NCBI RefSeq assembly: GCF_024721155.1
Contig: NZ_JAHVAP010000004.1
Coordinates: forward strand, 62,001 to 126,000
Source: Mucilaginibacter phenanthrenivorans
GTDB lineage: Bacteria; Bacteroidota; Bacteroidia; Sphingobacteriales; Sphingobacteriaceae
DNA: 64,000 bases
Direction of reading: 5' to 3'
Under the pieces are notes generated by a model that did not search any database, had not been told where the DNA came from, and worked only from the letters and a program-made list of their open reading frames with translations. Below, in pieces: positions 25,974 to 33,392 of the stretch (its first letter is position 1; every line of letters starts with the position of its first letter). Position numbers and translations under genes: made by a program.

Positions 25974-27415
25974 AGCACCCATGTATCCTTGCTTCCCCCG
26001 CCCTGTGAGCTGTTCACCACCAGCGAGCCTTCTTTCAGGGCCACGCGGGTTAAGCCGCCGGGCACTATCTCAATCCCATCCGGACCGTACAAGGCGTAAG
26101 GCCTCAGGTCGATGCGACGGGGCTGGAGTTCGCCCTGCATGTAGCATGGTGCCGAAGATAAGCTTATTGTGGGCTGCGCGATAAAGTTTCGTGGGTCCTT
26201 CATTACTTCAAGTTTGTAATCTTCAATTTCCTGCTCTGTGGCAGCATGACCCATCAGCATCCCGTAGCCACCGCTGCCGTTAGTCTTCTTTATCACCATT
26301 TTATTGATGTCCTTAAAAACCAGCTCACGTTCATCACGATTGCCGAGCTGATGAGTAGGTACGTTTTTGAGGATCGGCTCCTCATTTAAATAATAGCGGA
26401 TCATCTCCGGCACGTAAACGTAAACAGCCTTGTCATCCGCCACTCCGGTGCCAATAGCATTTACTATGGCCACGTTGCCTTTGCGATATGCGCCCATGAT
26501 GCCGGCAACACCCAACATACTCGACGGGTTAAACACCAGTGGATCCAGATACTCGTCGTCCACGCGGCGGTAAATCACGTCTACCTGTTGCAGGCCGGTG
26601 GTAGTTTTCATGTATACCTTATGGTTATTCACCACCAAATCGCGTCCCTCCACCAGCTCAACGCCCATCAGGCGGGCCAGCGTGGTGTGCTCAAAATAGG
26701 CCGAGTTATAAATTCCCGGGCTTAACAATACGATAGTTGGATTGGCGATCTGCCTTGGCGACAGCGCCAGCAGGTTTTTGTATAATATCGTCGGGTATTC
26801 CGTAACGCTCCGCACGCCGCATTGCGGCAGCAGGTCGGGGAACAATCGCTTTGTGATCTCGCGGTTCTCCAGCATATAACTTACGCCACTTGGGGTACGC
26901 AGGTTATCCTCCAAAACATAGAAGGTGCCATCGTAATCACGGATGATATCGATGCCGCTGATGTGGACATAGATATCATAGGGCACCTGCAGCTGGTACA
27001 TCTCGCGTAAAAAATGCGGGCACGAGTAAATGATATCTATCGGCACAATGCCATCCTTAATGATGAACTGGTTGTGGTAAACGTCCTTCAGGAACAGGTT
27101 GAGGGCGGTAAGGCGCTGCTTGATGCCGCGCTCCACAAAGGCCCATTCGTCCGCAGTGATGATGCGGGGGATGATATCAAACGGGAAGATTTTTTCAATG
27201 CCCTCGCCGCTGTTGTACACTGTAAAGGTTATACCCTGGCTCATGAACAAGCGCTTGGCCAGCTCCTCCTTCTTATTTAAATCGTCTGCCGACTCGCCCG
27301 AAATGTATTCGATCACCTTGCGGTAATGATCGCGCACATTGGCATCAGCGCCGTACATTTCATCCCAAACGCCGCCAATCGGGCTGTATTTATCAAAATA
27401 ACCTGATTCCTCCAT
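25964..27415 (-). CDS. Circularly permuted type 2 ATP-grasp protein
   Basis: A 483-residue protein of the circularly permuted ATP-grasp type 2 family (DUF404/DUF407). Diagnostic stretches: EDNLRTPSGVSYMLENRE (near 170), the SPGIYNSAYFEH region (near 230) and GSGGYGMLMG (near 385), the glycine-rich ATP-binding loop. ATP-grasp enzymes ligate a carboxylate to an amine through an acyl-phosphate, so it may build a small peptide or amide. First gene of the trio with alpha-E and transglutaminase genes. Final residues come from a repeat. Confidence 0.9.
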   Translation of the reverse strand: MEESGYFDKYSPIGGVWDEMYGADANVRDHYRKVIEYISGESADDLNKKEELAKRLFMSQGITFTVYNSGEGIEKIFPFDIIPRIITADEWAFVERGIKQRLTALNLFLKDVYHNQFIIKDGIVPIDIIYSCPHFLREMYQLQVPYDIYVHISGIDIIRDYDGTFYVLEDNLRTPSGVSYMLENREITKRLFPDLLPQCGVRSVTEYPTILYKNLLALSPRQIANPTIVLLSPGIYNSAYFEHTTLARLMGVELVEGRDLVVNNHKVYMKTTTGLQQVDVIYRRVDDEYLDPLVFNPSSMLGVAGIMGAYRKGNVAIVNAIGTGVADDKAVYVYVPEMIRYYLNEEPILKNVPTHQLGNRDERELVFKDINKMVIKKTNGSGGYGMLMGHAATEQEIEDYKLEVMKDPRNFIAQPTISLSSAPCYMQGELQPRRIDLRPYALYGPDGIEIVPGGLTRVALKEGSLVVNSSQGGGSKDTWVLAP

Positions 27416-27809
27416 AAATAAAACACCTAAAATAAAATATGATAACCAGTTACTTTTAAAAAACGGTAATTTATGAAGTGTTTTTGTATAAAAACGAATT
27501 ATTTATCAATTTTTTTAAGATATTTTTAAAATAAATTAGTGTTTACGTAGAAAATGGCAATTTATGTAGAGCTAAAAGCGGAAAGACTAAAGCTGAAAGC
27601 CGGGAAATGGATCAAACTAGCGGGATAATTTGAATATCGAACACCGAATATTGAATTTTGAATATTTTCTGTTGATCCTGAAATCATCAACTGGAGGCGC
27701 GGAAATTATGTTTTTTATTCCTATATTCCTATATGAACTAAATTAACACCAAACAATTAAGGTTAACAATCGTTTAGCGTAAGGAATTTAATTAAAAATT
27801 AAACTATTT
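27416..27809. repeat. Intergenic region with two heptad arrays (AAAGn3 and GAAn4)
   Basis: AAAG at 27575, 27582, 27589 and 27596, and GAA at 27632, 27639, 27646, 27653 and 27660, both at exact 7-base spacing with variable fill. The remainder is AT-rich leader sequence of the response regulator gene with no clear promoter box. Confidence 0.8.
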
Positions 27810-28220
27810 ATGTGTAAGCTATTTGTTCTTGAAGATAATCCTATCGACCAATATATACTAAAATCCAACCTCGACAAATACGAGGCATTTGAAGAAATAA
27901 CTTATTATTCTAACGGCAAACCGCTCATCAATTATTTAGATGCCAACAGGGACAATCCCGTACGTCTGCCCGACATGATGTTTGTGGACCTCGAAATGCC
28001 CGAGGTAAACGGCTGGCATGTACTGGAAAAGCTTAATGCGTTAAGCAATTCATCCTGTAAAGAGATAATAGTTTATGTAATTTCCACCTCCATCGCCTTG
28101 AACGATATCCTGCGGGCCAATGCTTACAGTTTTGTGAAGGAGTTTATCAGCAAGCCCGTTACCAACAAAAATTACCGGGCCATAAGCGCAGAGGCTGATT
28201 TGATTTGCGAGGAGAATTAA
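27810..28220 (+). CDS. Single-domain response regulator
   Basis: A 136-residue receiver domain with no output domain. Acidic pocket Glu8-Asp9, phospho-acceptor Asp60 (FVDLEMPEVNGW), Thr93 region (VISTS) and Lys115 (ISKPV) are all present, so it is phosphorylatable. Such CheY-like proteins act through protein contacts or phosphorelays. No cognate kinase is adjacent; the nearest is the histidine kinase at 41.3-42.7 kb, with no evidence of pairing. Confidence 0.9.
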   Translation: MCKLFVLEDNPIDQYILKSNLDKYEAFEEITYYSNGKPLINYLDANRDNPVRLPDMMFVDLEMPEVNGWHVLEKLNALSNSSCKEIIVYVISTSIALNDILRANAYSFVKEFISKPVTNKNYRAISAEADLICEEN

Positions 28221-28599
28221 AAATAAACGTTAAAAACACGGCGCAGAGTTGACTCACCCGACATTACTTCGCTCGTCGACCTCTCTTCTGCAAGCGGTAA
28301 AGAGGTAAAAAAAAGAATTTTATATAAGAATTTCTCTTCCCTCTTTGCGCAGCAGAGAGGGTGGTCCAGCGTAGCGTCGACCGGATGAGTCCAGTCTGCG
28401 CGCGATTTCCAACGCGGCAAGAAATCGCACAAGCCAACTTTTCCCTATCCCAACAACAGTCACCCCCTGGTCAACTTCCGTTGGTTAACATTAACTTAAC
28501 ATAGTGATAATTCTGCGTTAACCTTAAGCCGCTACCTTTACATTACTTTTCTAACATTGTTTAATCAGTTCAGTTAATTGCACTAATAAAACTAAAACT
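28221..28599. repeat. Fold-back repeat element and leader region
   Basis: A fold-back element spans about 28240-28404: outer arms GCGCAGAGTTGACTCA and TGAGTCCAGTCTGCGC, inner arms CTCTCTTCTGC (28281) and GCAGCAGAGAG (28349-28359). Next to it is GATTTC/GAAATC. The part 28486-28560 (TTAACATTAACTTAAC, then TACCTTTA, one base off a -7 box at about 28534) is probably the promoter of the DUF3606-like gene. Confidence 0.55.
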
Positions 28600-28788
28600 A
28601 TGGAAACTAACGTAAAGATCGAAAATCAAAAAAGGGAAATCTCCCAAATGAAGGCCAATTCGGAAGATGAATATTGGGCTAAGAAATACGATGTTTCTAC
28701 CGAGCAGCTTAGAGAGGACGGCAAGGTTACCAGTATCGCTGAAAAGATCCTGAGGGCCACCACCAAAAACAAGAGCTTCAGCTTCTAA
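28600..28788 (+). CDS. Small DUF3606-like protein
   Basis: A 62-residue, charged, soluble protein. The central phrase EDEYWAKKYDVSTEQLRED resembles the DUF3606 pattern (a YW, then K-x-G/D-V-T, then LR). Followed by a clear terminator at 28819-28849, so it is a stand-alone transcription unit. No function known; abundance under stress is common for such small proteins but is not shown here. Confidence 0.7.
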   Translation: METNVKIENQKREISQMKANSEDEYWAKKYDVSTEQLREDGKVTSIAEKILRATTKNKSFSF

Positions 28789-28818
28789 GCTATCCAAAAA
28801 TATTTTACACTTTAATAT

Positions 28819-28849
28819 CCCGCCGGTTTGTATAAAATAAGCCGGCGGG
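28819..28849 (+). terminator. Rho-independent terminator after the DUF3606-like gene
   Basis: Perfect 8-base GC stem CCCGCCGG / CCGGCGGG with a 15-base loop, followed by a short T run. It sits 30 bases after the stop codon. Confidence 0.75.
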
Positions 28850-28932
28850 TTTGCTATGTCCCATACAATTACATGCAGGGTTTATTTCATATCCCCTGGT
28901 ATTATTTGGAATGATGGATAGAACAGAGCGTG

Positions 28933-29697
28933 TTAATCCCACACCCCATTATTCGCGGTAAGGATGACAGGTTCGCCGCCGGTAATGAGGATGGTGTGTT
29001 CGTGCTGGGCTACAAATCCGCCTTTATTGCCGACCAGTGTCCAGCCATCTGCCTGCGTTTCGGCAATGGTGGATGCGGTAGAGATAAATGTTTCCACAGC
29101 TACCACGGAGTTCTTTTTAAATCGCTGCATGTTGAAGCGGTCGCGGTAATTGGCGATCTCATGGGGCTCTTCATGCAGGCTCCGGCCTACGCCATGCCCG
29201 GTCAGGTTTTTGATGACCGTATAGCCGCGTTTTTTCGCTTCGGTTTCAATGATCTGGCCAATGTCTGCCACCTTCACCCCGCCTTTGATGCTGCTAATCG
29301 CCTTCCGGAGGATCTCCTTCGACGCATTTACCAGGGGTTGATAGCCATGAACATCCTCGCCCAAAACAAAAGAACAACCATTATCGGACCAATAACCATT
29401 CAGCTCGGCGGAGACGTCAATATTCACCAGGTCGCCGCTTTGTAATACCACCGCCGCTTTGGGGATACCGTGCGCAACCTGGTGATTGATGCTGATGCAC
29501 GTGTAACCCGGAAAATTATAGGTTTTTATGGGTGCCGAGTTAGCGCCGTGTTCGTTTAATATGGCGCCGCCGAAATCGTCCAGCTCCTTGGCCGTCATAC
29601 CCGGCTTTGCATGCTCAATCATTTGCCGCAATACAAGCGCCACAAGTTCGCTCACCGCCTTCATGCCTGTTAGATCTCCGGTTGTTGTGATTGACAT
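28933..29697 (-). CDS. map: Type I methionine aminopeptidase
   Basis: A 254-residue cytosolic metallopeptidase removing N-terminal Met from nascent proteins. The family ligands are visible: His in VAHGIPK, Asp in NIDVSAELNGYWSDNG (two Asp), His in GHGVGRSLHEEP, and Glu in VVAVETF. The start at 29697 (MSITTTGDL) is chosen because a strong promoter (29733-29763) lies upstream and overlaps the longer in-frame start at 29763. Isolated from the ribosomal-protein locus where map often sits, so it may be a second copy. Confidence 0.9.
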   Translation of the reverse strand: MSITTTGDLTGMKAVSELVALVLRQMIEHAKPGMTAKELDDFGGAILNEHGANSAPIKTYNFPGYTCISINHQVAHGIPKAAVVLQSGDLVNIDVSAELNGYWSDNGCSFVLGEDVHGYQPLVNASKEILRKAISSIKGGVKVADIGQIIETEAKKRGYTVIKNLTGHGVGRSLHEEPHEIANYRDRFNMQRFKKNSVVAVETFISTASTIAETQADGWTLVGNKGGFVAQHEHTILITGGEPVILTANNGVWD

Positions 29698-29732
29698 TTT
29701 TTCTGTATTTATTTGATGCGACTGGTAAACCG

Positions 29733-29763
29733 CAAAGGTACTAAGATTATAGGCCCGCTGCAA
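29733..29763 (-). promoter_or_regulatory. Promoter of map (TTG - 20 - TACCTTTG)
   Basis: On the minus strand: TTG at 29763-29761, a 20-base spacer, then TACCTTTG at 29740-29733, a full match to the Bacteroidota -33/-7 promoter. It places transcription start about 30 bases before the ATG at 29697. Confidence 0.7.
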
Positions 29764-29825
29764 GAATCACGCGTGGCTCTATTAGCCAACCGCAGTCCAC
29801 ACTGATATAAACGCCGGGTAGGTGC

Positions 29826-30266
29826 TCAATCATTCCCTTCGGAATGATATTTTTTATCGCGATCTATAGCGTAGATCAGTACCAATAACGCTATAAACCC
29901 GAAGGGTACGGTAAAAAACAAGAGCCAAAAACAAGTGAATAATGTACTAAGCGTTTCTCCCAGTTGAATACCATAACGAACACAGGTGTCTGTTCCTGCT
30001 TCGTTAATATTACAACCCAGGCTATTCCCAATCAAACTTCCTATTGTGCTCAAAATTATTGGCGAAACAGTAAATATCAAAACAGCTAAGTAGTAATACG
30101 GAATCCTTTTAAGCCTTGCTTTTGTACCAAACAGAACAGGAGCCGCACGATCCTTATGATAATATATTTTTCTTTTCAAGCTGTGTAAGCGCCTTTTTTT
30201 CAGCAAAACAAGATAAACAATTTTTTGTCTCCGCAGGGTCCCCTGAAAGTTTAAGTTAACCCACAA
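29826..30266 (-). CDS. Hypothetical small membrane protein, start uncertain
   Basis: Up to 146 residues with two strong membrane segments in the C-terminal half (about 62-83 and 108-133) ending in a charged tail. The first 25 or so residues are encoded by a dispersed repeat (CTCCGCAGGGTC and CAGCAAAACAAG), so the true start is probably later at a non-ATG codon. Cys in the loop between helices (GCNINEAGTDTC) could pair. Function unknown. It is one of several small membrane proteins between here and the NACHT gene. Confidence 0.5.
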   Translation of the reverse strand: MWVNLNFQGTLRRQKIVYLVLLKKRRLHSLKRKIYYHKDRAAPVLFGTKARLKRIPYYYLAVLIFTVSPIILSTIGSLIGNSLGCNINEAGTDTCVRYGIQLGETLSTLFTCFWLLFFTVPFGFIALLVLIYAIDRDKKYHSEGND

Positions 30267-30552
30267 TCAGAGCATAGCGGTAATTGGCGTCGAAATCACA
30301 AAACGTTCCTATGGAACGTAAAATTTCATTTATTTTTTCTACCGACCAAGCGTTCCGATGGAACGCAAAGCCGTTTTTGTGCCATAGATAAATGCCATTG
30401 AGTTCAGAACATGTCCCATAGGAACATCTGGTTGGTAGAAAAACAAATATGCACCATTGCGTTCCATCGGAACGCTTCGTGAAATCTACAAGTGATTGGC
30501 TTGTAGGTTTTGTGGTTTAACTTGAATCGTTGAGAGACCCTGCGGGGACGGC
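30219..30552. repeat. Nested repeat element (CTCCGCAGGGTC outer, GTTCCNATNGGAAC inner)
   Basis: Outer inverted arms TCTCCGCAGGGTCCC (about 30222) and GAGACCCTGCGGGGAC (about 30534) enclose several palindromes: CGTTCCTATGGAACG (30304), GCGTTCCGATGGAACGC (30352), GTCCCATAGGAAC (30413) and GCGTTCCATCGGAACGC (30458). Inner inverted arms TTTCTACCGACCA and TGGTTGGTAGAAA lie between. A second outer-type copy is at 32283-32412. Confidence 0.75.
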
Positions 30553-30561
30553 AAAACAAAA

Positions 30562-30587
30562 GCGCCCGGGCATGTTTACCCGGGCGC
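30562..30587 (-). terminator. Rho-independent terminator of the sugar dehydrogenase gene
   Basis: Perfect 9-base stem GCGCCCGGG / CCCGGGCGC with an 8-base loop, followed on the minus strand by TTTTGTTTT, 21 bases after the stop codon. Confidence 0.85.
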
Positions 30588-30608
30588 CTTCAATAGCATT
30601 ATTTAATA

Positions 30609-31808
30609 TTATTGCCTGGCTATCTTATATAATTTCCCACCGTCGGTTGCAGCGTAAATAGCGCCATCCTTGCCGGTAGCCATGCAGCGCCAGCGTTCGT
30701 TTTTATCAGCAAGCAAGCGTTCTTCGCCCACTACTTTGTTGTTTTTGATTACCAGGCGGGTAATGAACTGGCTGCTTAGTCCGCCAAGGAACAGGTTATT
30801 TTTCCATTCAGCAATGTTACCTGTGTAAAACATCATGCAGCCCGGTGAAATAACCGGGTCCCAATAATAAACGGGCTGTATAGTTCCCTGTTTTTGCTGG
30901 ATACCATCATACACCTTTTTGCCGCTGTATTCAATACCGTAAGTAACAAAAGGCCAGCCGTAGTTACCTCCCGGTTTGATCAAATTGACCTCGTCGCCGC
31001 CGCGGGGACCAAATTCGCATTCCCAAAGGCCGCCGGTAACAGGGTTGATGGAAAAGCCATCCGGGTTACGGAAACCGTAAGCATATATTTCAGGTTTAGC
31101 GTTAGCCTTGCCGATGAACGGGTTACCGGCAACCGGTTTTCCTTCCTTTGTGATGTGGATGATTTTACCTGTGGTTGTGCTGAGGTCCTGCGCTTTTACG
31201 CGGATATCGTCCGCCTGGCGGTCGCCTGAGGTGACGAACAGGTTGCCTTGCTTATCAAACAATAAACGTGAGCCGAACTGGCCATCGCCTTTATAACGCG
31301 GAAATGCTTCCCAAATCACCTTTACATTTTCCAGTTTTGTTTCATCGGCAGAGAGTTTGCCTTTTGCCACAGCAAGCGTAGCCCCTTCACCCGGCTGAGC
31401 GTAGGTCCAGTACACCATGCGGTTAGTGGTAAAATTGGGGTCTATATTTACGTCGAGCAAGCCGCCCTGGCCGCCGTACTGTACGGTTGGGAAGCCGGTA
31501 ATGGTTTTCGCGACCTTGCCATCGGTAGTCAGGATCTGCATAGCTCCCGGCTTGCTGCTGATCAGCAAACGGCCGTCGGGCAAAACATGCATACCCCAGG
31601 GACCATTCAGTCCGGTATTGATAACCGTAACCGTATACGGGGTTTTGGTTTTAACACTGCCGATCCGGGTTTGCCCCGCGAAGGCAGGTTTATAATCGCT
31701 GTTGGCCTTTTTTGTTTCAACAGGCGGGCCGGTTTGCGCCTTAACAATTGCGGTTGCCGATAAAAGGGCGGCGCCCAATATTAACGGCTTATAAAGTTTT
31801 GAAAACAT
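30609..31808 (-). CDS. PQQ-dependent sugar dehydrogenase (glucose/sorbosone dehydrogenase family)
   Basis: A 399-residue exported protein with a signal peptide (about residues 1-24, ending IVKAQ). The body is a six-bladed beta-propeller of the soluble quinoprotein glucose dehydrogenase type, with the landmarks GPWGMHVLPDGRLLIS, FRNPDGFSINP, ECEFGPRGGDEVNLI and GGNYGWPFVTYG. It would oxidise aldose sugars or similar alcohols in the periplasm using pyrroloquinoline quinone. No PQQ biosynthesis gene is in the window, so the cofactor is imported or made elsewhere. Monocistronic. Confidence 0.88.
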   Translation of the reverse strand: MFSKLYKPLILGAALLSATAIVKAQTGPPVETKKANSDYKPAFAGQTRIGSVKTKTPYTVTVINTGLNGPWGMHVLPDGRLLISSKPGAMQILTTDGKVAKTITGFPTVQYGGQGGLLDVNIDPNFTTNRMVYWTYAQPGEGATLAVAKGKLSADETKLENVKVIWEAFPRYKGDGQFGSRLLFDKQGNLFVTSGDRQADDIRVKAQDLSTTTGKIIHITKEGKPVAGNPFIGKANAKPEIYAYGFRNPDGFSINPVTGGLWECEFGPRGGDEVNLIKPGGNYGWPFVTYGIEYSGKKVYDGIQQKQGTIQPVYYWDPVISPGCMMFYTGNIAEWKNNLFLGGLSSQFITRLVIKNNKVVGEERLLADKNERWRCMATGKDGAIYAATDGGKLYKIARQ

Positions 31809-31933
31809 ATGGTGGAGCTTTTATTAATTTCAAACAAATTACAATTTTAGTGGCAATATGTTTAATTGTAGTGTGTTTTTTACAGTGGTTTGTTTTTTTG
31901 ATTGAACCGGTACGCGCGCAATGCCCGGGGGAA

Positions 31934-32248
31934 TTAACGTAGGATCACCGCCAGTATAAAACACGCTGTGATAATTAATTGCACTTTACAGGTTTTGCTC
32001 GCAACCCTTCTTCTACTATCGTCATCCTCCGCATCACTTAGGCTGGCCCGATCAATTGCATAGGCAATTAATATAAGTATGGCACCCTCTGCCAGTGCTA
32101 TAAGTATTTTCATCCCAACCCTTGCAGGTGCATGCAGCAAACCAGCAGGAATGAGCAGGTCATTATAATATGCGTTCAGAATAATCAACACCCAACATAT
32201 TATAAGCTGGTAAATGACGATGAAGAGGGTATATAACGGTCTTTTCAT
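31934..32248 (-). CDS. Hypothetical membrane protein
   Basis: A 104-residue protein with three membrane segments (about 6-26, 44-64, 86-103) and an acidic/arginine loop (DAEDDDSRRR) between the second and third. No domain recognised. The helix ending LIAYAIDR resembles the LLVLIYAIDR end of the protein at 29826-30266. Upstream sequence is the CTCCGCAGGGTC repeat and an unusual region of GGTTTACA repeats. Confidence 0.55.
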   Translation of the reverse strand: MKRPLYTLFIVIYQLIICWVLIILNAYYNDLLIPAGLLHAPARVGMKILIALAEGAILILIAYAIDRASLSDAEDDDSRRRVASKTCKVQLIITACFILAVILR

Positions 32249-32772
32249 TGTTGATGTAAGCGAAGGTAATTATTTATTTTTTTGTCTCCGCAGAGTCTCC
32301 TGAAAGGGACCCTGCGGACGCGCGCTAAGTCTGCGGCGGCATTATGCGCCTGTATGAGTTATTGCAAACCATCGCAGGGTCCTCGTTGAGAGACCCTGCG
32401 TGGACGGAGAGGAGGAAGATTTTGGATTTACAAAGGTTTACACTTTTGAAAAAATAAATTTTTAATGCATTGATTATAAGCAACTTAAAAAAAACAATGG
32501 TTTACACTTTTTGTAACATTTGTATAGTCGATATAGGATTGTTAACAAATTTGTATAGCCATTTTAGGACGTGCTAGAGGGGGTTTACGGGGGTTTACAT
32601 AGTTTCTATGTAAACCCAAATTTAAATAATTGATAATCAGATATTTAATACTTTTTTAACGGGAAATTATCGATTTATATGTAATCCCACTTTTTGTCTT
32701 TTGTCTTCTCCGCTGCAAGCGACGCTTGCTGTATTTTACAGCGTTTTTTTAATTGGCTTTGGCACTACTTCC
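32249..32772. other. Intergenic region with repeats, direct-repeat words and a long dyad
   Basis: 32283-32412 is a copy of the CTCCGCAGGGTC / GAGACCCTGCG element. Then GGTTTACACTTTTG occurs at 32435 and 32499 and GGGTTTAC at 32581 and 32591. TTTGTATAG occurs at 32519 and 32550. The last GGGTTTAC begins a perfect 12-base dyad (32591-32617). No coding sequence recognised. Confidence 0.55.
32591..32617. promoter_or_regulatory. Perfect 12-base dyad GGGTTTACATAG / CTATGTAAACCC
   Basis: Two perfect 12-base arms with a 3-base loop. It shares the GTTTACA core with three neighbouring direct repeats, which suggests a protein-binding cluster rather than a simple terminator. No T-tract follows on either strand. 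Confidence 0.5.
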
Positions 32773-33153
32773 TCAAAATGCCCATAAAAAATAATACAAG
32801 GTATAAATCACTGCAGCGATACTCAAAATACAGTAAACAATGTAGCTGTACCTTCCATAGTACTGCGGATAGTCCGCTTCAATCAATTTCAAATCGCCGG
32901 AGCATAGGTAAGCAATGCCAAGATGAATAACAATCGGGGCCAGAATCAGAATAGCTTTAGAAGTTGAATCAAGGCGACCAGTATGTAGCGTTAACAACTT
33001 AAAAATAGAAAATTCCAGGCACCAGAGAAGAAATATGGTAGTGGATTCGGTTGTATCGTAAAAGGCATCTTTGTACCTCCCCTTATTTGCCAGTTTAGAG
33101 GCGGACGCATTTAAAAACAACGTAATAGTTTTAAATCTGCTTAGCTTTTCCAT
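32773..33153 (-). CDS. Hypothetical membrane protein next to the NACHT gene
   Basis: A 126-residue protein with three membrane segments (about 38-55, 66-84, 102-124) and a basic N terminus. No domain recognised. It lies downstream of the large STAND gene on the same strand, separated by 239 bases with several hairpins. Sequence ahead of it repeats the CAGCAAAACAAGATAAA found ahead of the protein at 29826-30266. Any link to defence is guilt by association only. Confidence 0.55.
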   Translation of the reverse strand: MEKLSRFKTITLFLNASASKLANKGRYKDAFYDTTESTTIFLLWCLEFSIFKLLTLHTGRLDSTSKAILILAPIVIHLGIAYLCSGDLKLIEADYPQYYGRYSYIVYCILSIAAVIYTLYYFLWAF

Positions 33154-33271
33154 TTATTATAATTGATGTTGCCTTATCGACTAATAAAATATTGGCATAC
33201 CCCCATCCCGTTTCAGCAAAACAAGATAAATATTTTTCGGATAGGATAAGCTCTTTGTAACTGACCATGTT

Positions 33272-33333
33272 GGCTACCTAAACGCGGGGCACTAGGTAGC
33301 CCACCTCTTTTGGCAGGCGCAGATACTAGCGCC
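33272..33333. other. Two GC-rich hairpins after the NACHT gene
   Basis: GGCTACCTA / TAGGTAGCC (33272-33301, perfect 9-base arms) and GGCGC / GCGCC (33316-33333) lie just beyond the stop codon of the STAND gene, in a stretch more GC-rich than that gene. No T-tract follows on the minus strand. They may be a 3' UTR structure or an element boundary. Confidence 0.45.
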
Positions 33334-33392
33334 AAATTAGGCACTACCCCCCCGCTTTGGTCGGCCCGAATATTCGCGCCAGGTTAGGAGCA

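Noticed and set aside
29698..29763. N-terminal extension of the methionine aminopeptidase
   Set aside because: Overlaps the promoter (TTG-20-TACCTTTG), and MSITTTGDL gives a normal family start.
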